From NCBI GenBank assembly GCA_029856295.1, contig JAHQWS010000019.1, positions 1 to 10,569 of the forward strand: a stretch of DNA of 10,569 nt, given 5' to 3'. This DNA is from Promethearchaeia archaeon (GTDB taxonomy: Archaea > Asgardarchaeota > Lokiarchaeia > Sigyniarchaeales > SOKP01). Positions 1 through 6,882 of this stretch are shown piece by piece; the first letter of the stretch is position 1, and the number at the start of each line of letters is the position of its first letter. The notes under the pieces were generated by a model. The model did no database searches. It saw only the letters and a program-made list of their open reading frames with translations, and had not been told where the DNA came from. The translations under genes and the position numbers were made by a program.

Positions 1-822
1 ATAAGGAATAGAACCGAGAAGTATAAATACAAAAGACTGGAAACAGAGATATGTCATAATATATATAAAAAAGTTTTTTTGTTTAACAGCATATTTCATT
101 GTTTTGAAGAAGGATTCTTGCTTTTGTTTTGTTTCTAATAATATAATTCGAGCTCTCATTTCTTCATCTTCTCTCACACCGGGAATCATTACAAGAATTC
201 CAATCCAAGCTATAATCGCAACCATAATTGCTGCAAATATACAAGTTGAAAGATCGCCATAAACGATGAAAAGTGGGGGTAGTATAAAGCCTAGTGCAAT
301 ACCAAATTGACCTATCGCGGTTCCTATTCCAGCTACCTTTGTTCGTTCTTTATGTGAGCGATATTTGTCTGGAAACAGAGAATAGAAGTTTGTATTCCAC
401 GCTGAATATAAACTATCGAAGATACAAATAATGATGACCAGCCATAAAAATACAAACCAGATTCCCACCTCAGAAACTGGAGGACTTACAAATACAAGTA
501 AAAAAACTAATGGCCATGGAAGAATCGTTATAATTATCCAAGGAAAGCGCCTTCCCCACTTCTCCCAAAATTTTCGAGGTTTATCGGCTAAATAACCAAC
601 GATAGGATCGTTGATCATATTCCACACAGCATATATTAAAAATGCCATCAATACAAAAAATACTGGAAGAAGTAATTCATTCTCATAAAATGCAAATAAT
701 CGTACTCCGAGAGCACCAGTTAAAAAATTATCCATAAAATAACCGAACCCAAAACTAATATGGTCTTTGGTTGAGTATTTATGCTCTTCAGAACCTATAT
801 GACTTTCTGATTTATCATTCAT
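1..822 (-). CDS. GPH-family MFS sugar/cation symporter-like carrier, 3' end outside window
   Basis: This is an open frame of 274 codons from an ATG at 822 to the left edge with no stop, so only the N-terminal half plus the start of the second half is present. It reads as a Glycoside-Pentoside-Hexuronide (MelB-like) carrier, an integral membrane secondary transporter. Residues about 67-96 carry the family signature: WNMINDPIVGYLADKP around D72, then WGRRFPW. Further landmarks are SLFPDKYR after TM4 and a charged central loop following MIPGVREDEE. About six to seven membrane segments are visible. It is the most divergent of three tandem paralogs, and its short N-terminal tail is charged and hydrophilic. 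The MelB cation ligand D55 aligns with Asn, whereas D59 is kept as D72. A TATA-like stretch at 877-884 suggests its own promoter. The family call is firm; the substrate cannot be read from the sequence. Confidence 0.88.
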   Translation of the reverse strand, partial: MNDKSESHIGSEEHKYSTKDHISFGFGYFMDNFLTGALGVRLFAFYENELLLPVFFVLMAFLIYAVWNMINDPIVGYLADKPRKFWEKWGRRFPWIIITILPWPLVFLLVFVSPPVSEVGIWFVFLWLVIIICIFDSLYSAWNTNFYSLFPDKYRSHKERTKVAGIGTAIGQFGIALGFILPPLFIVYGDLSTCIFAAIMVAIIAWIGILVMIPGVREDEEMRARIILLETKQKQESFFKTMKYAVKQKNFFIYIMTYLCFQSFVFILLGSIPY

Positions 823-948
823 TATCAACACGTCATTTTTATTTAATTTTAATTAATATTTTTTTATCAAATTACTATTTATATTTTTCTCTCTTATGGT
901 TAAATTAATTTTAGTTGAATTCCTTTTAAAAATGTTATAAAATTAGGA

Positions 949-2355
949 TTATAATCCTAATTCACTTAATTTTGCTCTAATTTTCGCTGATTTTTCAGGG
1001 GTAATGTCATAGAATTTCCAGAATATTAAAGTTCCGATTGCCATGAATATTGCTGGTATTATTCCTGTATGTAATGCAATTCCAAATACTGCAGTTTGGG
1101 GTTGGGTTGCAGCTCCTTCAGCGAAACCTGTAAGTTCATGCACAACTGCAAGTGTTACTGCTTGGATTACCATTGCGAGTCTACCAAAAAAGAATCTAAA
1201 ACCCCCGAACAGAGCCTCTCGTCTTTTACCTGTTTCAACAACCGATTCATCTATTACATCAGAATAAACCGGCACCATCATTGCCCAAAAAGCTCCTAAA
1301 CCGATCCCAAACAAGAATACTGTAATTAATACTAATGTTAAATCTGAAAATAGTGACATGGGTATTGCGAAGCAAATCATTAAAATTGCACCAATTACGG
1401 AAGTCTTTTTATTATCCTTTGTTTTTTGAGTGTATTTTACCCAAAATGGAAGAGAGATAATACCTCCAATAAGTAGCATCCCCATTATCAAGGTTACCGC
1501 AATTGCTTCTGCTTCCAAAACATATCGGACGTAATACAAAAAAGATGCCATAACCAGCATTGTTAAACTCATGAATCCTAAGTAAAATATAATGATTACC
1601 ACGAAATTTTTTTGTCTAAGAGCTTGCTTTAGGGTTGGCAAGAATTTATCTTTCTCTTGATCAATTGCTTTTGTTAAATATCTTTCTATTGTTTCTTGAT
1701 CTTCTCTAATACCCGGGATCATGAGTATAAGACAAATAACACTTATACCAATACAAGTTATAGCCGTTATAGAATATGATTGAATATTACCATATATAAT
1801 AATCAATGGAGGAAGCAAAAATCCGAGAACAACGCCAAAAAACCCCACAAATACATTAATGCCTGAAGCTGTTATGCGCTCAGATTGTTCCCTGAATTTC
1901 TCAGGAAAAAGTGATAGGATATTGACAATAAAGATACTCCAAAAGAAGTCAAACACACATGTCGTTATAACTAGCCATCCAAAAAGAATCCAAGGTGATT
2001 TTTGAGCATCAACATTAGGAGGGGTAAATACAAGAAGAAATGCTATTACCCATGGGAAAAAGGAAATAATTATCCACGGAAACCTTCTACCCCATTTTTT
2101 TGTCAGTCGGTTAGGGCGATCGGTTAGGTATCCTAATATGGGATCGTTAATCGCATTCCAAATAGCAAATATTATAAATCCTAAAGCAGTAAGAGTACTA
2201 GATAAGCCAATCTCAGCTTCATAGAAAAAAAAAACTAAAACCATAAAAACTGCTTCGACAAATTGCCCTATTAAATTTCCAAAACCATATGAAGCCATAT
2301 TAGTTTTAGAATGGAAGATTACAGGAATTTCATTACTTTTATTTTTTTCATTCAA
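949..2355 (-). CDS. GPH-family MFS sugar/cation symporter-like carrier
   Basis: A 468-residue, 12-segment integral membrane carrier of the GPH (MelB-like) family, of normal length for the family. Visible landmarks are IWNAINDPILGYLTDRP (65-81, D71 at the MelB D59 position), WGRRFPW (88-94), SLFPEKFREQSER after TM4 (148-160), a charged cytoplasmic loop (217-248), and the C-terminal half motif SDVIDESVVETGKRREALFG (365-384) followed by FFFGRLA. The codon at 2353-2355 is TTG; I keep it because an AGAGGA site sits 7 bases upstream and the first in-frame ATG (residue 20) lies inside conserved sequence. The positions aligning with MelB sugar-binding D19 and D124 are Gln and Ile, and D55 is Asn. Transport of galactosides by the MelB mechanism is therefore not implied. 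It follows the paralog at 2400-3824 after 44 bases and is probably co-transcribed with it. Confidence 0.93.
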   Translation of the reverse strand: MNEKNKSNEIPVIFHSKTNMASYGFGNLIGQFVEAVFMVLVFFFYEAEIGLSSTLTALGFIIFAIWNAINDPILGYLTDRPNRLTKKWGRRFPWIIISFFPWVIAFLLVFTPPNVDAQKSPWILFGWLVITTCVFDFFWSIFIVNILSLFPEKFREQSERITASGINVFVGFFGVVLGFLLPPLIIIYGNIQSYSITAITCIGISVICLILMIPGIREDQETIERYLTKAIDQEKDKFLPTLKQALRQKNFVVIIIFYLGFMSLTMLVMASFLYYVRYVLEAEAIAVTLIMGMLLIGGIISLPFWVKYTQKTKDNKKTSVIGAILMICFAIPMSLFSDLTLVLITVFLFGIGLGAFWAMMVPVYSDVIDESVVETGKRREALFGGFRFFFGRLAMVIQAVTLAVVHELTGFAEGAATQPQTAVFGIALHTGIIPAIFMAIGTLIFWKFYDITPEKSAKIRAKLSELGL

Positions 2356-2399
2356 TTTTTATTCCTCTTTATTTTTTTTTACCTTTCAATAAATAAAAA

Positions 2400-3824
2400 T
2401 TATAATCCAATTTCTTTTAATCGCTCCTTTATTCTTACAGCTTTATCGGGTGTTATATCGTAGAATTTCCAAAAAATTAGGGTACCTATCGCCATTAGCA
2501 TAGCGGGAATTATCCCAGTGTGTAATTGAATCCCTAAAATCGCTAAGGATGTCTGAGTACCTCCGCCTTCAACAAATCCAGTAGATATATGGATGACTGC
2601 GAATATAACAGCCTGTATCACCATCGCTATTCGACCAAAAAAGTATCTAAATCCCCCGTATAATCCTTCTCGCCTTTTTTCAAAGAGAGTTACGGATTCA
2701 TCAATAATATCCCCGTTGATGGGTGCTAACATGATCCACACTCCCCCTACACCAATACCAAAAAGGATCATTGTTATCATCACTAGAGTTAAGTCTGTTA
2801 TAAACGTCAAAGGAATTGCAAAACAAATCATTATTACTGATGCAATGACTATTGTTTTGCGATAATCTTTTGTTTTATTCGTATATTTAAGCCAGAAGGG
2901 AAGAGCTGCCAGACCACCTATAAGAAACATTGCCATTATAAATGTCGCGATATAAGCTTCTGTTTTTAGGACATAACGAACAAAATACAGAAATGACGAG
3001 GTCATCATTATTGTTAAACTTTGGTAAAGTAAGTAGAATATTATAAATACTACAAAATTCTTTTGTTTTAGAGCTTGCTTAAATGATTCAAAGATCTTAT
3101 CTTTTTCTTCCTTTTCTTCGCATTTTGCGAGATATTTTTTGACCATTGTTTTATCTTCTTTTATCCCCGGTATCAATATTATCATAGCAATAATGCTGAT
3201 GATAACACAAATCAATGCCATTACCATATAAGATGAGATTTGACCATATGTAATTATTGTTGGTGGCATTAAAAATCCCAAAACAATTCCGAAAAATCCC
3301 ACATATACCGTAATTCCAGATGCCATTAGACGTTCAGATCTTTCTCGAAATTTGTCAGGAAATAATGAACCATAAGATACATACCAGATTGAGAAAAATG
3401 AATCAAATACACATGTCGTTGTAACGAGCCATCCAAAAAGAATCCAAGGAGATTCATTAGGATTTACATTAGGTGGATTAAATATGAGAAAAAAGCAAAT
3501 TAGCCAAGGAACAAAAGTGATCATCATCCACGGAAACCTTCTACCCCATCTCCTTGTAAGTCGGTTGGGGCGATCTGTAAGGTATCCTAAAATAGGATCG
3601 TTTAATCCGTTCCATACTGCAAAAATTATAAATCCTAGAGCGGTAAGAGTGCTGGAGAGACCAAGTTCAGCTTCATAAAAGAAAAAAACCAGAATTACGA
3701 TAACACCCTCAATAAATTCCCACAAGAAATTTCCAAAAGCATATGAGACCATGATTTTTTTTGAGTGTGAAACTTCGAAAGCCTCATCACTGCAAATTTC
3801 GTTACCTGTGTTATCTGCATTCAT
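2400..3824 (-). CDS. GPH-family MFS sugar/cation symporter-like carrier, first of the tandem set
   Basis: A 474-residue, 12-segment membrane carrier, closest to its neighbour at 949-2355. The two proteins share long identical stretches (for example LGLSSTLTALGFIIFA and WILFGWLV) and some almost identical DNA blocks, so they arose by tandem duplication. Family landmarks are VWNGLNDPILGYLTDRP (D76), WGRRFPW, SLFPDKFRERSER and GDIIDESVTLFEKRREGLYG, with a Lys/Glu-rich central loop. The ATG at 3822-3824 has a GATGATTAT site just upstream, resembling archaeal GGTGAT. Its N-terminal tail is longer and more acidic than that of its neighbour. At the MelB D19 position this copy has Glu where its neighbours have Gln and Asn. 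The pair is therefore probably split in substrate range (inference). It lies divergent from the deacylase at 4020, sharing a 195-base AT-rich control region. Confidence 0.93.
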   Translation of the reverse strand: MNADNTGNEICSDEAFEVSHSKKIMVSYAFGNFLWEFIEGVIVILVFFFYEAELGLSSTLTALGFIIFAVWNGLNDPILGYLTDRPNRLTRRWGRRFPWMMITFVPWLICFFLIFNPPNVNPNESPWILFGWLVTTTCVFDSFFSIWYVSYGSLFPDKFRERSERLMASGITVYVGFFGIVLGFLMPPTIITYGQISSYMVMALICVIISIIAMIILIPGIKEDKTMVKKYLAKCEEKEEKDKIFESFKQALKQKNFVVFIIFYLLYQSLTIMMTSSFLYFVRYVLKTEAYIATFIMAMFLIGGLAALPFWLKYTNKTKDYRKTIVIASVIMICFAIPLTFITDLTLVMITMILFGIGVGGVWIMLAPINGDIIDESVTLFEKRREGLYGGFRYFFGRIAMVIQAVIFAVIHISTGFVEGGGTQTSLAILGIQLHTGIIPAMLMAIGTLIFWKFYDITPDKAVRIKERLKEIGL

Positions 3825-3990
3825 TTGATAATCATCTTAAAAGAAAAATTTGATATAGATAATTTAATTTTTGTTTATTTTAATTTGTTAAATCAAGATA
3901 TAAATGTTTTCTTAAGATTTGAGAATTTTAATTACTAAACCATAATTTAACTTTATAATGATTAATTTTAAAATCAAATAAATGGAGTAA

Positions 3991-3998
3991 TTAAATAA
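3991..3998 (+). promoter_or_regulatory. Putative TATA box of the deacylase gene (leaderless)
   Basis: TTAAATAA is centred about 25 bases upstream of the TTG start at 4020, the spacing expected if the transcript starts at the start codon. No Shine-Dalgarno-like sequence lies in front of the gene, which fits a leaderless message. The rest of 3825-4019 is AT-rich divergent promoter DNA with no gene and no clear inverted repeat. Another weak TATA-like stretch near 3861-3868 could serve the minus-strand carrier. Confidence 0.45.
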
Positions 3999-4019
3999 TA
4001 AAATAGTGTTGTTTTAAAG

Positions 4020-5639
4020 TTGGATTTAATTATTAAAAACGGAAAAATTGTTGACGGGACCGGAAATCCATGGTATAAAGCAGATATCGGCATAGAAAAT
4101 GGGAAGATTGTGAAAATAGGGCGAATTAAGGATATAAAAGCAGAAAAATCTATTGATGCCGAGGGATTAATTGTATCCCCTGGCTTTATTGATATTCATA
4201 GTCATGCTGATCCCTCCATTTTCATCAATGCTAAACAGGAAAGTACTGTAAGACAAGGTATTACTACGCATATAGTTGGAAACTGTGGATTAAGTTTAGC
4301 TCCAATAAATCCAGAAACAGTTGATTTCCTTACAAATTACTTCGAAGAATTATTGCCTTCTAGTAAAGAACAAAAAATTGAATGGAGAACTTTTAAAGAG
4401 TATTTGGAAAAAGCCGAAAAGAGGAAATATTCAACAAATATGGTACATTTAGTTGGTCATGGCACTATTAGGATTGCTGTTATGGGAGTGGAAGCAAGAG
4501 TACCAAATGACAATGAGTTAACCGAAATGAAATCGTTGGTAGATGAAGCAATGCTAGCAGGTGCTATAGGATTATCTACTGGGTTGCTTTATCCTCCAGG
4601 GATGTTTGCCAAAACAGATGAATTAATTGAGCTTTCAAAAGTCGTTTCAAGATATAATGGAATCTATTCCTCTCATATAAGGTCATATGGCGGTCAATTA
4701 AGAAAATCTTTAAATGAGGCAATAGAGATTGGGGAAAAAGCAGGAGTTAAGGTTCAAGTTTCTCATCTTTCAGTTTTTGGCTCTCCATTTTGGGGGTCAA
4801 GTAAAAGAGTATTAAGAATCATAGAAAAGGCAAGATTAAAAGGGATTGAGGTTAACTCAGATATGCATCCTTATGATTCTGTGAGTGCTGAATTAATAAC
4901 TTTGTTACCACCTTGGGCTCATGAAGGAGGTAAGGGGAAATTACTCGAGAGAATAAAAGATAAAGAAACAAGAGAAAAAATTAAACAGGATCAATTACAT
5001 GGATGTGAAGGATGGGATGAGTGGGCACCTCCAGATATTATTGGATGGGAAAATATATTAGTTATAATGTTCAGTACTGAAAAGAACAAAGATTTAGAGG
5101 GAAAAAGCCTAAAAGAAATAGCAGAATTAAGAAACACTGATCCGCTTTCGGCACTTCATGATATATTAATCGAGGAAAATGCAAATCTAAATATGATAAT
5201 TATTCATTTAAGAGGTGAAGAAGATATCATTAGATTTATGCAAGATCCTTTAGTCTCATTTGAAACAGATGCGTCTACTACCGCACCATATGGTGTATTG
5301 GCTGAAAGTAAACCGCATCCAAGGGGGTATGGGACATATCCCCGAATTCTTGGTGAATTTGTAAGGGAAAAGCAGATAATTTCTCTTGAGGAAGCTATAA
5401 GAAAAATGACGTCTCTACCAGCGATAAGTATTGATCTATATGATAGAGGTTTATTAAAAGAAGGTTTTTGGGCTGATATTGTGTTGTTTGACCCTGATAA
5501 AATTATCGATACGGCAACCTATGCAAATCCTCATCAATATCCAGAGGGTATAGAGTATGTAATTATTAACGGAGAAATTGTAATAGAAAAAGGAAACCAC
5601 ACAGAAAAATTGCCGGGTAAAGTATTAAGACATAAATGA
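4020..5639 (+). CDS. N-acyl-D-amino-acid deacylase (D-aminoacylase family amidohydrolase)
   Basis: A 539-residue cytoplasmic metal-dependent amidohydrolase expected to hydrolyse N-acyl-D-amino acids (or related N-acyl or cyclic amides) to the free amino acid and carboxylate. The N-terminus MDLIIKNGKIVDGTGNPWYK is the usual small beta-domain start. The barrel carries HSH (H60, H62), the bridging cysteine in GNCG (C89), SSHIRSYG (H219), QVSHLSVFG (H249) and ETDAS (D417). These match the His/His/Cys/His/His/Asp set of Alcaligenes D-aminoacylase. HPRGYGTYPRILGEFVRE (433-450) and the C-terminal ADIVLFDPDKI are also typical, and the length is normal. The start is a TTG. An in-frame stop at 3999 leaves no ATG or GTG upstream, and the family N-terminus begins exactly here. 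D-selectivity and acyl preference are not readable from the sequence. It is divergent from the transporter trio, and its stop overlaps the ribosome site of the thiD remnant. Confidence 0.92.
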   Translation: MDLIIKNGKIVDGTGNPWYKADIGIENGKIVKIGRIKDIKAEKSIDAEGLIVSPGFIDIHSHADPSIFINAKQESTVRQGITTHIVGNCGLSLAPINPETVDFLTNYFEELLPSSKEQKIEWRTFKEYLEKAEKRKYSTNMVHLVGHGTIRIAVMGVEARVPNDNELTEMKSLVDEAMLAGAIGLSTGLLYPPGMFAKTDELIELSKVVSRYNGIYSSHIRSYGGQLRKSLNEAIEIGEKAGVKVQVSHLSVFGSPFWGSSKRVLRIIEKARLKGIEVNSDMHPYDSVSAELITLLPPWAHEGGKGKLLERIKDKETREKIKQDQLHGCEGWDEWAPPDIIGWENILVIMFSTEKNKDLEGKSLKEIAELRNTDPLSALHDILIEENANLNMIIIHLRGEEDIIRFMQDPLVSFETDASTTAPYGVLAESKPHPRGYGTYPRILGEFVREKQIISLEEAIRKMTSLPAISIDLYDRGLLKEGFWADIVLFDPDKIIDTATYANPHQYPEGIEYVIINGEIVIEKGNHTEKLPGKVLRHK

Positions 5640-5645
5640 GGTGAT
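5638..5645 (+). promoter_or_regulatory. Ribosome binding site of the decayed thiD gene
   Basis: GAGGTGAT matches the archaeal anti-16S consensus well and overlaps the TGA stop of the deacylase at 5637-5639. Four bases later comes GTT AAA AAG, where thiD genes normally read start-Lys-Lys. The site therefore survives while the start codon appears to have been lost. This shows that thiD was once translationally coupled to the deacylase or an earlier gene in that position. Confidence 0.55.
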
Positions 5646-5800
5646 TATCGTTAAAAAGGTTCTAACTATTGCCGGTTCAGATTCTAGAGTGGAGCAGATA
5701 TCCAAGCGGATTTGAAAACATTTGCGGCTCGTGGTGTCTATGGTATGAGTGCAATAACCGCTCAAAATACAGTTGGCGTTCAAGGTGTGGTTCAAATCTA
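5641..5800 (+). pseudogene. thiD: 5' fragment of thiD (hydroxymethylpyrimidine/phosphomethylpyrimidine kinase), frameshifted
   Basis: The reading KKVLTIAGSDS (5653-5685) continues, after a one-base loss near 5686-5690, as GADIQADLKTFAARGVYG and MSAITAQNTVGVQGV. This is the conserved N-terminus of ThiD, the kinase that phosphorylates the pyrimidine precursor of thiamine. Compared with ThiD proteins, at least four lesions are visible: the start codon position reads GTT; one base is missing in the Gly-rich loop after GSDS; about three residues are missing between ITA and QNT; and homology ends near 5795, leaving only about 50 of about 260 codons. The unshifted frame stops at TGA just after QISKRI. 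The remnant frame runs on without recognisable homology to a stop at 5859-5861. I am confident of its identity and of its being non-functional. What removed the rest is not visible. Confidence 0.85.
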
Positions 5801-5944
5801 TTTTAACCACGGTTTTAAGCCAGAATTATTTGGATTCACATATGGCGATTCATTCTCGTAATCAAATACCAGTTTCCAATCTGAATAATCTTTCATTATC
5901 TTTTCGCCTAAAAAATATGTTAAAGAAGAAAATAAAATAATGCG
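5798..5944 (-). other. Unassigned 48-codon open frame, possible fragment of a gene 3' end
   Basis: On the minus strand a stop-to-stop frame of 48 codons reads ...TYFLGEKIMKDYSDWKLVFD and then YENESPYVNPNNSGLKPWLK before a TAG at 5798-5800. Its composition (Trp, Tyr, Pro, Gly, Asn with few low-complexity runs) looks more like protein than the chance frames nearby. It ends almost exactly where thiD similarity ends. An internal ATG at 5894-5896 would give 32 residues, and no ribosome site is evident. I do not recognise a family. It may be the tail of a foreign gene joined to the thiD remnant, or chance. The remaining bases up to 6039, apart from the repeat copy at 5972, hold nothing I can identify. 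Confidence 0.2.
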
Positions 5945-5971
5945 CTACTAAATATTTTGTTAATCGAAGTA

Positions 5972-6008
5972 ACTGATTAAAGAAGTTGGAAAGAAACTTA
6001 TGTTTTTA
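5972..6008 (+). repeat. Left copy of a 37-bp imperfect direct repeat
   Basis: This stretch matches 6829-6865 without gaps at 32 of 37 positions, including an uninterrupted GAAAGAAA and TTATGTTTTTA. The right copy carries the promoter of the crotonase gene. The left copy keeps the same BRE/TATA-like core but has no gene placed to use it on the plus strand. It ends 31 bases before the end of the MNT gene. Confidence 0.7.
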
Positions 6009-6039
6009 GAAGTTTTAATTGGCAGAAAAAAAACCCTTA

Positions 6040-6354
6040 TTACAAGTATGACGAGATGTTCTCATACTTAAAGTTATAAATTTTTATCCAAGTTTTTAAT
6101 TCTTCATTGGTTAATATATGAAAATCAAAGGGATGAACGAGCGGTAATCTCGCTTTCTCTTCAATTTTAGCAGTTATTTCTGCTCTTTTCAAGTGATTTT
6201 TTGGCACCTCTGCTATAATAAGAATGTCAATATCGCTTGCGGCTACTAGATTCCCCTCAATTGCACTTCCAAATAGAAAAACTTCAGAGTCTTTTAAGAC
6301 CGCTTTAATACTTTCATTAATATTTTTCAAGTATTTCTTAAAATTCTCAATCAT
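6040..6354 (-). CDS. MNT-type nucleotidyltransferase (MntA-like antitoxin candidate)
   Basis: A minimal nucleotidyltransferase of 104 residues from the ATG at 6354. The active-site signature is complete: FLFGSA (G29, S30), then exactly ten residues to SDIDIL (D41, D43), and a later acidic residue in HPFDFHIL (D77). That is the GSX10DXD plus third carboxylate arrangement of MNT proteins. Members paired with HEPN proteins, such as MntA, transfer AMP to the HEPN partner and neutralise it. Here that role is inferred from context. I chose the ATG at 6354 because AAGGAAAG lies 5 bases upstream and it overlaps the HEPN stop by 8 bases (ATGATTGA), a typical coupled start. A longer frame from a TTG at 6393 or an ATG at 6384 is possible but would overlap HEPN by up to 47 bases. 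The stop is at 6040. Confidence 0.88.
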   Translation of the reverse strand: MIENFKKYLKNINESIKAVLKDSEVFLFGSAIEGNLVAASDIDILIIAEVPKNHLKRAEITAKIEEKARLPLVHPFDFHILTNEELKTWIKIYNFKYENISSYL

Positions 6355-6748
6355 TTCTTTCCTTTTTATCATCATTTCTAACATGTTCGACAATTTTTTT
6401 TACCTCCGATACAATTTTCAGAGCTTCTTCAGCGTCTTCTTTCTCATAAGTAAAATTAAAATATCGAGAATTCAAATAGGCACTCTCAAGAAATATAAGA
6501 GCTTTCCTATCATATTTTAATTTTTCTTCTTTTGTGATATGATAGAGTAATCCGAATAATATCCTAATTGAATGAGTTTTAGGTACTTCCCCTCCTTTTT
6601 CAAGAATTATAGATTTCATTAAAAGTTGGACAGATTGTTCAGCCATAAAACAAGTTAAATCCCAATCTCCTTTTTGAAACCTTTCTTTGGCACCATCTAG
6701 GAAATTTTTAGCTCGATTAAGAAATAGCTCTACTTCGTCTTTATGCAT
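6347..6748 (-). CDS. HEPN domain protein, partner of the downstream MNT protein
   Basis: A 133-residue, all-helical HEPN protein of the PF05168 type. The typical pattern is visible: an N-terminal helix with RAKNFLDGAKERFQKGDWDL, then CFMAEQSVQLLMKSIIL (33-49), the loop GGEVPKTHSI (52-61), and C-terminal LNSRYFNFTYEKEDAEEAL (92-110). HEPN proteins in such pairs act as RNases or as targets of modification by MNT. The usual catalytic RX4-6H signature is not present: R95 is followed by FNFTYEKE with no histidine at the expected place. This copy could therefore be a non-RNase HEPN or use other residues. The ATG at 6746-6748 lies about 27 bases downstream of a TATA-like box and has no ribosome site, so a leaderless message is likely. 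It is the first gene of a two-gene operon, divergent from the crotonase. Confidence 0.88.
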   Translation of the reverse strand: MHKDEVELFLNRAKNFLDGAKERFQKGDWDLTCFMAEQSVQLLMKSIILEKGGEVPKTHSIRILFGLLYHITKEEKLKYDRKALIFLESAYLNSRYFNFTYEKEDAEEALKIVSEVKKIVEHVRNDDKKERND

Positions 6749-6771
6749 ATGTTATAACAATGTTTTTTTAA

Positions 6772-6779
6772 CTATATAT
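6772..6779 (-). promoter_or_regulatory. Putative TATA box of the HEPN/MNT operon
   Basis: CATATATAG on the minus strand is centred about 27 bases upstream of the HEPN ATG, placing the expected transcription start at or next to the start codon. No ribosome site precedes the gene. The 134-base interval 6749-6882 thus holds two back-to-back promoters. Confidence 0.5.
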
Positions 6780-6828
6780 GTCTTATTCTCTACTACTTAC
6801 ACTTTTAGAGATTTTGACAATAATACGT

Positions 6829-6865
6829 ACTGAATAAAAAAGGTAGAAAGAAATTTATGTTTTTA
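6829..6865 (+). repeat. Right copy of the 37-bp imperfect direct repeat
   Basis: This is the partner of 5972-6008 (32 of 37 identical, no gaps). It contains the TATA region of the crotonase gene. The similarity stops at 6865: the following bases, leading into the crotonase start, differ from those after the left copy. The pair brackets the HEPN/MNT operon. Confidence 0.7.
6854..6861 (+). promoter_or_regulatory. Putative BRE/TATA element of the crotonase gene (leaderless)
   Basis: TTTATGTT, preceded by the purine-rich GAAAGAAA as a likely TFB recognition element, is centred about 25 bases before the ATG at 6883. There is no Shine-Dalgarno-like sequence in front of the gene, so a leaderless transcript is expected. 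The whole element is duplicated at 5989-6004. Confidence 0.5.
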
Positions 6866-6882
6866 AATCCTATATTTATTTC

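Noticed and set aside
1043..1299. Plus-strand frames of 67-74 codons inside the GPH carrier
   Set aside because: They lie antisense to conserved transporter sequence, have no ribosome site, and show a composition reflecting reverse-complemented membrane codons.
5625..5810. 61-codon minus-strand frame over the thiD fragment
   Set aside because: It is a shadow of the ThiD-coding sequence. The plus-strand translation matches a conserved family, and this one does not resemble any protein.
5998..6070. Short plus-strand peptide MFLEVLIGRKKT after the left repeat copy
   Set aside because: It has 23 codons with no conservation I can see and overlaps the MNT 3' end; the start-like ATG is part of the repeat core.
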